Source of the DNA: Corynespora cassiicola
Taxonomy: Eukaryota; Ascomycota; Dothideomycetes; Pleosporales; Corynesporascaceae
DNA length: 64,000 bases
NCBI GenBank assembly: GCA_022059125.1
Contig: JAEUWY010000004.1
Location: forward strand, 1,054,001-1,118,000
Direction: 5' to 3'
Below are positions 33,101 through 45,303 of this stretch, one piece after another; the stretch's first letter is position 1; each line of letters begins with the position of its first letter. Made by a program: the position numbers and the translations under genes. The notes beneath the pieces were generated by a model. The model saw nothing but the letters and a program-made list of their open reading frames with translations, did not search any database and was not told the DNA's origin.

Positions 33101-34246
33101 CTTTAAAAAACACGTTTAGTATATATAAATAGTATTAGAATATTTAAGAAAAGTAGAACTACGACTTAAACTAAAAAAATATAAATTTTATAAAAAAAAA
33201 ATTAAATTTTTAGAATATATTATAAAAAAGTATAAAATTAAAATTAGTTTTAAAAAAATTAAAATAGTTAAAAACTAGTTTACGCTAAAAAATGTTAAAA
33301 AAATATAATTTTTTTTAAAATTCTGTAACTTTAATAGACAGTTTATTAATTACTATTTAAAAAAAGTACTACTATTTATAAAATTAATAAAAAAAAATAT
33401 ATATTATTTAAGTAGAATATAAACTAGTAATAAGTTTTTAAAATACTTAAAAAAGTAAGTATATTACTACTAGTTCTTATATTTTTTACTAGTAGAAAAC
33501 TTTTACGTATAAAAATAGACGTATTAAATCTAGTAATAAAAATATATATTAATTAAAAAAAGTAAATAGTATTTAATTATTAATTATTTAAAAAAATTTC
33601 ACAGAGCTAAAAAAAATTATAATATTTATAATAAAAAATTATTTACTATTATAAATTTTTTTAAATATTAAAAAATTTATACAGAAAGTTATTTAAAACT
33701 TACAGTATATTTAGATTATAAAAATTTAATAATATTTATAATAACTAAACTATTAAACTAATAATATACTAGATAGAGTAAAAAACTAAAATAATATAAA
33801 TTTAAAATTATTTATATATTAAGTAAAAAAAATAGAAAAGCTAACGCTTTAAGCCGAAAAACAGATATTATAAAAAAAATTAAGTTAATAAATAAAGCTG
33901 CTATTTTTAAGTTAGCGCTAAATAATACTTTAAAACTAATATATAGTATTAATTTTATTATAACAGTATATTAATAAGTACTAAAAAAATTTTACTAAAC
34001 TATTATTTAGTAGTATTATAAAAATCTGTTACACAGACACTTAGGCGTTAAATAAATAATTAAACTAATATAATAAATATATAATATTTTTAAATTAAAA
34101 GATAAAATTATAAAGTTTATTAAAAAAAATATAATATATTAAAAAAATAAGTATAGTATATACGCTTAGTACAGAGAGCTATAAACTATAAAAGTACTAA
34201 ATAAACTTTAAATAAATATTACTATAAATTTTATTACTAGACTACT

Positions 34247-34453
34247 TGTAACAAATGTTGCGGGATTTCTGCTATTCTGTATTTATATTAGCGTGTAAAG
34301 CAAGCGAGCTGCGTAAAATCTGCGCTTAACACGCGCTTAAGACGCAGGAAGTATTTATTTTTAGAATTACTATTAATATATTATTTAAGCTATTTTTCTG
34401 TTATTAATTCTAGTATAAAGCAAATACTATTGCCTAAAGCTAGATTTTTTACA
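34247..34453 (+). mobile_element. 207-bp solo LTR inserted in gypsy copy A integrase
   Basis: Begins TGTAACAAATG and ends TTTTTTACA, with a perfect 5-bp target duplication CTACT (34242-34246 and 34454-34458). Copy B has the uninterrupted site with a single CTACT, confirming an insertion. It is clearly GC-richer than its host (for example GCGCTTAAGACGCAGGAAG), so it is younger than most of the RIP damage or largely escaped it, being short. No internal region remains. Other, more damaged copies lie at 28,212, 53,413 and 53,616. Confidence 0.85.
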
Positions 34454-36165
34454 CTACTAACGTTTTAGAACTTAGTTTTTAAAATATTTTATAATACTAT
34501 TTTAGTAGTTATAAATAAATTTATAAAGTATATAGAAATAATTTTATTTAAAAATAACTATACTATACTAAAATTAGTATAAATTATTTTAGATCGCGTA
34601 ATTAAGTATTATGAATTACTTTAATTAATTATTAGTAATAAAAATAAACTTTTTATATTAAACTATTAAATAATACTAATATTAGCTATTAAAATTAAAA
34701 AAAAATTATTAATAGTATACTATCTACAGACAGATAATTAAATAAAAAAAATAAACTAAACTATAAAAATATATCTACAGATATATAGTAACTAAAAATA
34801 AAATAACTAAATATTACTACTATTTATAGTATAACTAGTATTTAACAACAGAAAATTAGTAATAATAAAATAATTTTTTTATTATATATTACACAGAATA
34901 TATCTAAATTTTCTATTACTAAAAATTAAAAAAAAAAAATTTAAGTTAGTTATAAGCTAAGTAATAAATAAATTAGAAAAATTATAAAAATTTTATAAAT
35001 AATTATAGAAAAATATTAAAACAGTATAACGTAAAACTATTTTTTATATTAACTAAAAATAAAAAATAGTATTTTAGCTAAAAAAAAAAGATAAAGTATA
35101 TCTTTTTATAAAAATTTTTTAAATAATATAACTAAATAAAAAATTAAATTACGTTAAAGTTAGACTATTTTTAATTCTAAAATAAAAAAAACTAGTTAAC
35201 TATAAACTTTAACTTTTTACTAATATTAGAATATATTTAGTATTTTACGTATTACTACTAGAATTTACTAATACTAAAATATTAGTTTAAAAATACTTCT
35301 ATTATAAAATAGAAAAAATAAATAAATTTAAAGTTAAAGTATTACTAGACTACTGCAAAATTAGACGAAAAATTTTTTAAAATAAATAGTTTATTTAGAA
35401 ATTTCTAGTTAAATAGAAAAAATACTCTAATTTAAAAAATACTTAGAAATTAAAAAAAAATTTATAAAATTATTAGCAACTGCTAAAAAAATATTAAAAA
35501 AAATATATTATTTATTACTACACAGAGTTAAAACGAGAAAACTTACTTATAAAAAAAAAGTTTACTTTCTAAAAGTAATTAAAAATTTAATAATATAAAA
35601 TAACTATTAAAAAGTTTAAAAAATTAAAATATAAATTAGTTTACAGCTGCAGTGTTAGCAGAAATTTTAAAATTTATTAAAACTATTTTTTAATTTAGTA
35701 TTTTTAGCGCTTTTAGCTGTTTTAGTTTTTTTATAACTTCTAAATCTGCGTTAAACAGCTTTTACTTTTTTTTAAATTTTTTTTTTATTTTTATAAATAT
35801 TTTAGCTTAAAACGCGTATTATATATTTACGCTAAAACAGCTTTAACTAAATATTATTTTTTTTAAAATAGCTTTAGTTACCTTTTTCTTTTTTTTAGCT
35901 TATCTATTTTAGAGTTAATTTTGAAAAAGTTAGAAAGCAGAATATTAATTAGTATATATAACTAATAACTTACGTACTTATAATTTCTATATTTTTTATT
36001 TAGTAATAATAGCTTATAAATTAAATTATTTTTTATATAACGTTTATAAGCAACTATTATAATAATACTTTAAACGTTAATATAATTTTTATAAGTGTAA
36101 TAATAAGCAGTGCTGCGTAATAATATTAAATTAATTTATAAAAATATTAAACTAAAAAAAATAAT

Positions 36166-36639
36166 AATTATAAACTTAAAAAAATAGGCGGCGTAGGCGA
36201 CGCTTTTAAAAAATAGCTAATAATAAATACTAATAGTAAGTATTTATTACTCTGCTAAGTTAAGCTAAGTTATATAATAGTTTTATAAAAATATTAATAC
36301 TAAAAAAAGCTTAGTATAGAATTTATAGAACCTGTAACTTAGCGTTTTATAAATTTTATAGTTTTATAAAAATAGTTTTATAAAACTATAGAATTTTATA
36401 GAATTTAATATATATATCGTTCGCATAATTAAACTTTATAATTATATTTACTTTATTAGTAAATTTATTATTTAAAATTAACTATTAATTTATTATACTT
36501 TATTACTAATACAGAAATCTATATAATATATTGCACATTATTTTACTTACGTAACTTTACTAGTATTTATTTCTAAGAATTAACCTAAGCAGCTACTTAT
36601 TTTCTAGTTTTATTTATAGCCTGTAGCATAGTTTTAACA
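36166..36639 (+). repeat. 3' LTR of gypsy copy A
   Basis: 474 bp, starting AATTATAAAC (a change at the first base relative to its partners) and ending with the undamaged TTTTAACA. It aligns along its length with the 5' LTR with mostly transition differences. Confidence 0.8.
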
Positions 36640-37089
36640 GTAGTATATTTAAAAACACTATATTTAAAAAATAGTTATAAGTTATTCTAGATTTATAAGC
36701 AGACGTTAGCTTAATTAGCTAATATATTATAATAAAAATAAACCTATCGTTTATTAAAAAAGCTAAACTTTTTAAATTAAACTAAATAAAAGTATACTAC
36801 TAAAATATTTATATAGTATATATAATTTAGATATGTTTAGCAGCTAATACAGATATAAAATAAAAAATATAAACTACTATTTACAGCGTTAATAAAAAAA
36901 AACACTTTTAGTACTAAAAAACTTTTTTTTTAAAAAAAAATATATTTATTTTAACTATAAAGCCTAAATATAGCGTTAAAACTATACTAGTATAAATATC
37001 TAGTTAGTTACTATTAAAAAACTAAAAAAATAAATAAAAAAAACTAATTTTAACTTTTTTTTTAGATATTTTTTAGACTATACATAATA
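36640..37089 (+). mobile_element. Left fragment of a second gypsy-type element
   Basis: AT-rich relic between copy A and the foldback element at 37,090. The region on the far side of the foldback is readable as gypsy reverse transcriptase, so this is probably the upstream part of the same element. No ORF survives and its start cannot be fixed. Confidence 0.4.
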
Positions 37090-38154
37090 ACGTAAAGGAT
37101 AAGCGAGTCGGACAGACAAGCGAGTCGGACACTTAATGCCAAGCATTTATATAAAACTTTAAAGCTTAATAACTTTTTAAATATAATAGCTATTAAAATA
37201 AAAGTTTAAAATTCAAAAGACTAAAGTTTATAACTTTTTATAAATATAAAATTTTTATTTATAAGTTTACTAATTTTAAAGTTATTAAGTTTTAAAATTT
37301 ATTAAAAGTAGTATTAGTTTAGTTAATATAATAACTTTTAAATAGCTATAATAAATTATAAATTTTTTTAATAAATTTAATAAGTACATATTTTTTAATT
37401 AAAATTATTATTATAATGTATAGTACTTATTTTAGTATAGTTTATTTAATTTATAATAATAATATTTTAAAAATTACTTTTAAAATTTATACGCTATATA
37501 TTTAATTTAAAACTTTTAGAAAATATTTAGTTTAATATATTTTATACTAAAAACTATTTTAGTTTTTTTAAAAAAAAAATTAAATTTAGTATTTTATATA
37601 AGTAAATATATATGTATTACTAAAATATATTTTAACTTTAATACTTAATTTTAGTATTTATAATTAAAAAATACTTAAGTTCTAATAATACTTTATACTA
37701 ATTAGTTTATAATAAGCTTAAAATTATTTAAAAAGTAACTGTTATTTAAAAGTTTAATTATATAAACGATATTTAAGTGGTGTATTAAAAAAATTAGATA
37801 AACTATACTAAAATAAGCACTATATACTATACTAATAGATTTAATTAATAAATATATATTGATTAAATTTAATAAAAAAAATTTATAATTTATTATAGCT
37901 ATTTAAAAGTTATTATATTAACTAAACTAATATTATTCTATATAAATTTTAAAGCTTAATAACTTTTTTATTAATAAATATATTAGTATTATTTTTATAC
38001 TTATAAATAGCTATAAACATTAGCTTTTTAAAAATTAAATTTTTATTTTAATAAGTGTTATAATAAAAGAGTTATTAAGCTTTAAAGTTTTACATAAATG
38101 CTTAGTATTAAGTGTCCGACTCGCTTGTGTGTCCGACTCGCTTATAGTTTACGT
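37090..38154. mobile_element. TA-flanked foldback/palindromic transposon 1 (1065 bp)
   Basis: Begins ACGTAAAGGATAAGCGAGTC and ends with the inverted counterpart (GTCCGACTCGC ... TTTACGT), flanked by TA on both sides. The ends carry a tandem 14-bp motif AAGCGAGTCGGACA in each orientation. Long inverted arms of several hundred bases surround an AT-rich centre, so a single strand could fold into a long hairpin. There is no ORF. It shares ends with the Fot1-like relic at 57,497-59,346, suggesting mobilisation by that family. Confidence 0.8.
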
Positions 38155-38156
38155 TA

Positions 38157-40414
38157 TATATTTTTAAAGTATATATAGCGTATATAACACGCGTGCTAAA
38201 AGTATTAAAAAACTATACTAATATATTTAATAAAAAAACTGCAGCTATACTTTCTAATTTTAAATTATTAAACTATATAATTTTTTTAAAAAAAAAAAAA
38301 CTGCTTTACAGTCTACTTTATAATTTTTTTTTATATAAGTTTAAAATATTATATAAATATTTAAAACAGACGCTATAAAACAGCTAGATATAATATAGTA
38401 TAAATTCTACTAGAGCTCTAATTTTATTTATTTCTAAAAAAAATAGAATTTTCTGCTTTTACGTAGACTATAAAAATCTAAACTTTATTACTATTAAAAA
38501 TTAATATTTACTTTTTTTAATTAAAAAAATATTAAACTATTTATTAGAAGCACGTTACTATATAATTTTAAACTTTTATAATATTTATTATAAATTTTAA
38601 ATTAAAGTAAATAATAAATAAAAAACTGTTTTTAAAACCTGCTATAGCTACTTTAAATATTTTATAATACTATTTAAATTAATAAATACTTCTGTAAGCT
38701 TCTAAGCTTATATTAATAAAGCTTTTATTAAATACTTAAACTATATTTATATAGTTTATTTAAATAATATTTTTATTTATATTAGTAGTAATAATTTTAT
38801 ATTTTACTAACACGCCGTACGCGCAGTATTTAAATTACTATAAAAAATAAAATTATTTATTAATCTGTAAAAATATATATTTATATTAAATAAAAACTAT
38901 TATTTAATAGCTGCAGCTAACTAATATTAAAAAACTATAAATAATATTTAGTTATTTTTATATTAAAAAAATTACAGACTGTAGAGCTAAACTATAAAAT
39001 TTATAATTTAAAACTTTGAGCTATTATATACAGCTTTAAATAGTAGTAATACTATTTTAAAAATATTTAGTATACTATATAAATATTAAGTAATTATAAT
39101 AACCTGCGCGGTATATATACAGTATAAAAATTTAATTTATAATATGTAAAATAAATAATATATTTAGCAGCGTTTAATTTTAAAATAAAGTATTATTTAA
39201 AAAAAATAAATTTTATAAATAGTTTTTTATAAAAAGCAGATTATATACAAAAAAATCTGCTACTAACTTAATTATTACTTATTTTATAAAATAAATTATT
39301 AGTAAAAAATATAGTTAGCGGAATAAAAAAATCTGTAAATAAATATAATTTATTAAATATATATAAAACGTATGTTATTTTTATTTACAAAATTAGTTAA
39401 TTTTTACTACTAATACTATAAAATATATACTATATATACTACGCTTATTAGCTAAAATACTAGTTAGTAGTAAATTTATAAAAGTAAAGTTTTAATTATT
39501 TATTTAAACTTTATATTAGCTGTAGTAAAAAAACACTTTTATTTAAAAGTAAATTATAAATTTAAATAGTAAAAATAATATTTAAAAACGTAGTAAAGCG
39601 TACGTTTAGCGCTTAAATAAAAAAAAAATTTAAAATATAATAGTAGAGTATACGTTTTAAATAAACTAGCTATTAAGTAAAAAAATTTATTTTAGAACTA
39701 TAATACGCGTATAACAGACTATTTTAATATATATAAAATACTAAAGCTAATTAAAAAACTTATTATTAGTTTTTTATTAGTAAAAATATTTAAAATTACG
39801 TAAAAATTTACGCTGTATACTAAAAAGATAAAGTTTTAAAATATAATAAATATAAAAAACTATTACTACTAGTAGTATTTAAAAATATTTTTAAAAAAGT
39901 AATACTAAATTTTATTACTAGCTTATTTTTAGTTAAAATTTTTTTAAAAACACATTTAATATAATTTTTATAATAGTATACTACTTTTTAAAAATAGCTT
40001 TTTATATACTAGTTTGAAAAATAGCTTTTTATATACTAGTTTTAAAAATAGCTTTTTATATACTAGTTTTAAAAATATAAAACGTAAAATAGTTCGCGGA
40101 AACTTATTTTATAAATATTATATTAAAGTTTAAAATATAAAAAAATATGATATTAGATAGAGAAGTTATTTTTACTTTTAAGTTTTAGACAGAAATATAC
40201 TACTAATTATAAATAAAGTATAAATTAAATACTGCTTTTTATTTACAGATAGATAAATAAACTAAATACTAAAATTAAACGCTAAAATAATACTTTTAAA
40301 TATTTACTTTGTTATTTTAAAGCAATTAAGTATAACTTTTACTAATAATATAATTTATTTATAATAACTTAGAATATAAATTTATAAAAACTACGCTTTT
40401 TTACGCAGTTTATA
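38157..40414 (+). pseudogene. Gypsy-type reverse transcriptase/RNase H relic of the second lineage
   Basis: In one plus-strand frame with stops, the order of a Ty3/gypsy polymerase is readable. From about 38,400: STRALILFISKKNRIFCFYVDYKNLN (residual FVKK...FCVDYR motif), then YLLFLIKKILNYLLEARYY, KTVFKTCYSYFKYFIILF and VYLNNIFIYI where YLDD is expected. The G-to-A change of the Asp codons is RIP-like. The frame before 38,378 is open for 61 codons by chance. The element is split by the foldback at 37,090 and the Tc1 elements at 40,415 and 43,181. Confidence 0.7.
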
Positions 40415-42548
40415 CAGTGGGGTGACACGAAAAAAACTCCCTCTAAAAAATAGCAATTTTTAAAAATTGATAACTTTTTAACTAGACTAGCTATTAAAAT
40501 AAAAAAAAATTAATTCAATAGAGATTTATTAAGATTTTAATATAAAAATTAAAAGTTTAGAATTTGTATTAAGGTTTTAAGGTTAGAAATAAGCTTAAAG
40601 TAAGAGTAAAAAAAATATAAAATTAAGTGCTTAATTATTTTTTATCTAGCGTATAATTTTTATTTTTTATTTAATTATTATAAATTTTTATACTATATAA
40701 TTATCTACAAAAAATTTTAATATAGCTTTTTTACTTAAAAAAAAATAATAATAATAATAGAAAATTTTTTTTTAAAAAATTAAACTATATAAATAAATTA
40801 ATAATTAATTAAATTATTAATATTTTGTATAATATCCGTTGGCTTTAATAACTGCTTCCCAACGCCTAGGTAAAGATAATATACAATTATCTATTATTTT
40901 TTGTGGAATTAAATTCCATTCTTTATTTATAGCGTTTATAAATAAAGTATTTTCTTTTTTATTATTTTTTTGACCTAATAAATTAGGATTTAATTTTTTT
41001 AAATTATTTTTTAGTATAGCCCAGACGTTTTCTATAGGTGCTAAATCTGGGCTATAAGCTGGATGTTCAAATAATTCAATTTTATTTTTTTTAAACCAGT
41101 TTAAAACTAGTTTAGCTGTATGAATTTTTGAATTATCTTGTTGAAATTTCCAGTCTATAAAGTAATTAGTATTTATATTTATTTTATAATTTAATATTTA
41201 ATTAAATTTATTTAATTAAATAATAAATTAAATAAAAAAAATTAAAAAAAGGTATATAAACTAACCGGGTTTTATTTGTTTTTTAATAATAGGTTTTAAT
41301 ACTTTTTGTATATAATCCGTATTATTAAAGTTATTTTTAGAATTAGGTGTTTTAATAAACACTAATTCTGATTTTCCTCCTATCCAAATAGCTCCCCATA
41401 CTGATATAACAATATCTCGAGCTATAATTTAATTAGTATTAATTTTTTTTAAAAAGTAATTAAATTAAAAAATTATAATTAATTTTTAATTAATTTTAAT
41501 TTTTTTAATTTTTTTTTTTACTTACAATTTGATTTTATAGAAGCTAATTCAGCCCCTATACCCTTATTTCTCTTTTTTCTAATATATTCCTGTCTAGAAC
41601 CTAGACCTCTTTCTATTGCTGACTCATCAGAAAATATAACTTTTTTTAAATTTATATTTTTTATATTTTTTAATTGTTTTTTTGCATATTTTAATCTTAT
41701 TTCAGCTTTTTTTTTATTTAAATAAGGCTTTTTAGTACTAATTTTTGTACTATAATTTTCTTCTTTTAAATATTTTTGTAAGCTTCTTTTAGATACTTTT
41801 ATATTATTTTCAAATAATATTCTTTTATTTGTTTTTTTAGGGCTTTTAATTAAATCCCTATTAATAATTCTTTTATCTCTTTTAGAAAGCTTACTTTTTT
41901 CTTCTTTATTAGCCTTATTTAAACTATTAAATAATTTATATTTTTTATTAATTCGTTTTATAGTATAATATATACTATTTTTAGATTTATTTAATATATT
42001 AGAAATAGTTATAATAGGTGTATTAGTTTTATATAAAAGATTAACTTTTTCTTCGTAGTCTGAAAATTGAGGTTCCATCTTATATTTGTTCAGAGGAAAT
42101 AGAGATTCAGATTTAAATTTTTAAAATATTAATTTATATACTAATTTAACTAGCTTATTATTATATAATAATGCTTACATAATCGAAACTTTATTTTTTA
42201 AACTTTAATTTTTTATACTTTAAATATAAAATTATAGCTCCAGTTTTTTGCTTACGTAATATAAACTAGATCTAATATAGCTAGAGTGAAAAAAAAAGTT
42301 AAAATATTTTTGTTAATAAAAAATAATTAAGCACTTAATTTTACATTTTTTTTTACTCTTACTTTAAGCTTAATTCTAACCTTAAAACTTTAATACAAAT
42401 TCTAAACTTTTAATTTTTATATTAAAATCTCAATAAATCTCTATTAAATTAATTTTTTTTTTATTTTAATAGCTAGTCTATTTAAAAAGTTATCAATGTT
42501 TAAAAATTGCTATTTTTTAGAGGGAGTTTTTTTCGTGTCACCCCACTG
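40415..42548. mobile_element. Tc1/mariner transposon with intact transposase (2134 bp)
   Basis: Terminal inverted repeats start CAGTGGGGTGACACGAAAA on the left and end with the complement on the right. The inverted similarity extends well over 100 bp inward, and TA flanks both ends. It has inserted into the second gypsy relic. Unlike everything around it, its coding sequence keeps CpA-containing codons and has no stops. The second copy at 43,181 shows the damaged state at the same positions, so this copy most likely transposed here after RIP acted on the neighbourhood. Confidence 0.9.
40817..42078 (-). CDS. Tc1-like DD34E transposase, intact, three exons
   Basis: Exons 42078-41526, 41421-41266 and 41154-40817 join to 348 aa with no stop; introns of 104 and 111 nt have GTAAG/GTTAG donors and TATAG acceptors. 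It catalyses cut-and-paste transposition into TA sites. The N-terminus holds helix-turn-helix DNA-binding segments (about residues 10-45 and 64-105). The catalytic triad is complete: D151 in VIFSDES, D243 in FQQDNS and E278 in SPDLAPIENVW. The second Asp and the Glu are separated by exactly 34 residues (DD34E, Tc1 class), and the 91-residue spacing between the two Asp is normal. Length fits the family (about 340 aa). Codons are strongly AT-rich, perhaps an ancestral property. Unspliced, only the first 186 codons appear open, so a casual scan would call it truncated. Confidence 0.9.
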
Positions 42549-43180
42549 TAGTAAAAAATTTTTATTTATTAAGCTTTTTAAAAACAGCAGGCTAAAAAAA
42601 AAATACTAAATATAATTAATAAAGTTAAATATATATACAGCGTAAAAACAGCGTTTATAGAGTATTTAAAAAAAATACAAAAAAATTAAAACTAATACTA
42701 TAACTAAAAATATAAATATAAGACTTTCCGCTTAGAAAATTAAGTACTATTTAATACTAAATATATAAATTTAGTATAATAACTAAGTAAAAAACTTACT
42801 AGTAAATTTATTAGTTTATTTAGAATTTAAGGCGCAGTTAAATTGCAGGTATACTACTTACTTCTACTATTTTTATATTATATTTATAATATATTTTATA
42901 TTTTTTTTATTAGAGTAATAGAAACTAAAACTAAAAAAAAAAGATAATATATATTTTTCTAATACTATACTAAAAAAAGAAAAAGTTTAGAAAGTAGAAA
43001 TTTTTTTTAGAAAATATTTAAAAAAAAGTTAACTATAATATTTACTCCGCTAAAAAAAATATTATAATTTTTAAAATATATAGATTTTAGCTTTAAACTT
43101 TAAAAATATAGAAAATATAGTTTATAACTATAAATTAGAACTAAAATTCTTACGTATAAAAAAAAATAATATATAAACTA
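42549..43180 (+). mobile_element. Gypsy relic between two Tc1 insertions
   Basis: AT-rich continuation of the second gypsy lineage (probably the end of the pol region), bounded by the Tc1 elements at 40,415-42,548 and 43,181-45,303. No frame of useful length. Confidence 0.35.
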
Positions 43181-45303
43181 CAGTGGGGTGACACGAAAAA
43201 AAAACCAAAAAAGTTATACTTTTTAAACTTGTATAACTCTGTAACTAAACAAGCTATTAAAATAAAATAAACATTATTCTAAACTGATTTATAAGCTCCT
43301 TTTAGGTACAAAAAAAATATAAATATATTATATAATATTTATAGCTTATTAATTCAAAGTAAAAGTATAGTAAAAAAAAATGCAAATTTGAAAGCTAATT
43401 TATTTTTTTTCTAGCGTAATATTTTATTTTTTCATTGAATTATTGTAAGCTTATAGACTAGGTATATATATATAAAAATTTTTAGTATAATTCTTTTATC
43501 TAAAAAAAAAATAAAAAAAGAATAGAAAAAAAATTTAAAAAAATCAAACTATATAAATAAATTAATAATTAATTAAATTATTAATATTTTGTATAATACC
43601 CGTTAGCTTTAACAACTGCTTCCTAACGCCTAGGTAAAAATAATATACAATTTTCTATTATTTTTTGTGGAAATAAATTCTATTCTTTATTTATAGCGTT
43701 TATAAATAAAGTATTATCTTTTTTATTATTTTTTTTGCCTAATAAATTAGGATTTAATTTTTTTAAATTATTTTTTAGTATAGCCCAGACGTTTTCTATA
43801 GGTGCTAAATCTAGGCTATAAACTAGATGTTTAAATAATTTAATTTTATTTTTTTTAAACTATTTTGAAACTGGTTTAGCTGTATAAATTTTTGAATTAT
43901 CTTATTAAAATTTCTAGTCTATAAACTAATTAGTATTTATATTAATTTTATAATTTAATAATTAATAACAATTATTTTAATAAAATATTAAATTTAATAA
44001 AAAAATAAAAAAAGGTATATAAACTAACCGGGTTTTATTTGTTTTTTAAAAATAAGTTTTAATACTTTTTATATATAATCCGTATTATTAAAGTTATTTT
44101 TAGAATTAGGTATTTTAATAAATACTAATTCTGATTTTCCTTCTATCCAAATAGCTCCCTATATTAATATAACAATATCTTAAGTTATAATTTAATTAGT
44201 ACTAATTTTTTAAAAAAAGTAATTAAATTAAAAAATTACAATTAATTTTTAATTAATTGTAATTTTTTTAATTTTTTTTTTTACTTATAATTCAATTTTA
44301 TAAAAGCTAATTCAGCTCCTACTCTTTTATTTCTCTTTTTTCTTATATATTTCTGCCTAGAACCTAGGCCTTTTTCTATTGCTGACTTATCAGAAAATAT
44401 AACTTTATTTAAATTTATATTTTCTATATTTTTTAAATTTTTTTTTATATATTCTAATTTTATTTCAGCTTTTTTTTATTTAAATACGGCTTTTTAGTAC
44501 TAATATTTATACTATAATTTTCTTCTTTTAAATATTTTTGTAAGCTTCTTTTAGAAATTTTTATATTATTTTCTAATAATATTCTTTTATTTGTTTTTTT
44601 AGGGCTTTTAATTAAATCTCTATTTATAATTCTTTTTTCTCTTTTTAATAGTTTAGTTTTATCTTTTTTTAAATCGTTTTTTAAACTATTAAATAATTTT
44701 TTTTTATTTATTCTTTGTATAGTATTTTTAATACTTATTTTATTTTTATTTAATATATTAGAAATAGTTGTAATAGATATATTAGCTTTTAAAAAAAAAT
44801 TAACTTTTTCTTCATAGTCTGAGAATTAAGGTTCCATCTTGTTTTTATTTAGAGAAAATAGAGATTCAGATTTCTATTTCTGAAATGTTGTTTTTTATAC
44901 TAATTTAACTAGTTTATTATTATGTAATTAGTGCTTATATAAGCAAAACTTTATTTTTTAAACTTTATTTTTTTAATATTAAAATAAATTTCTAGCTCCA
45001 GTTTTTTGCTTACGTAATATAGACTAAACCTAATTAAGTTAGCGTAAAAGAATAAACTTTAATAATTTTCTTAACAAAAAATAAATTAGCTTTCAAATTT
45101 GCATTTTTTTTTACTATACTTTTACTTTAAATTAATAAGCTATAAGTTTTATATAATATATATATATATTTTTAGTACCTAAAAGGAGCTTATAAATCAG
45201 TTTAAAAATTTTTTTTTTTATTTTAATAGCTTGTTTAGTTACAGAGTTATACAAGTTTAAAAAGTATAACTTTTTTTGGTTTTTTTTTCGTGTCACCCCA
45301 CTG
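43181..45303. mobile_element. Tc1/mariner transposon, degenerate copy 2 (2123 bp)
   Basis: TA-flanked; ends CAGTGGGGTGACACGAAAA and its complement match the intact element, but the subterminal sequence just inside differs, so it is a sister subfamily rather than a simple duplicate. Its interior aligns with the intact transposase along the full length but carries many C-to-T/G-to-A changes. Confidence 0.85.
43581..44837 (-). pseudogene. Transposase pseudogene of Tc1 copy 2
   Basis: Homologous to the intact transposase at 40,817-42,078. The start ATG GAA CCT is kept, but codon 4 is TAA where the intact copy has CAA. Near the end, CGT TAG GAA replaces CGT TGG GAA. The CAACAAG around the second catalytic Asp has become TAATAAG. 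These are RIP-type transitions. No functional product is expected. Confidence 0.85.

Larger units (their letters stand above)
29635..36639 (+). mobile_element. Ty3/gypsy LTR retrotransposon, copy A (degenerate, about 7.0 kb)
   Basis: Two 474-bp LTRs (29635-30108 and 36166-36639) flank a plus-strand gag-pol relic. Terminal bases are consistent with an ancestral TGTTA...TAACA. The gag zinc knuckle is readable near 30,970-31,014 (tyrosine in place of the first Cys, then VCGKTD ... KNC). Reverse transcriptase is readable at about 32,700-33,110, with YLNNILVFS where YLDD is expected. RNase H and integrase follow. All frames are broken by TAA/TAG, so the element is dead. Integrase is interrupted by a solo LTR. 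A 5-bp target duplication is not seen: AATAT lies on the left and GTAGT on the right. Confidence 0.85.

Noticed and set aside
38193..38378. 61-codon open frame at the start of the gypsy relic
   Set aside because: It is the N-terminal part of a decayed reverse transcriptase that continues past the stop. Not a separate small gene.
41518..42078. 186-codon frame as a stand-alone truncated transposase
   Set aside because: The stop comes from reading into an intron (GTAAGT). Splicing two canonical introns yields a complete 348-aa transposase.
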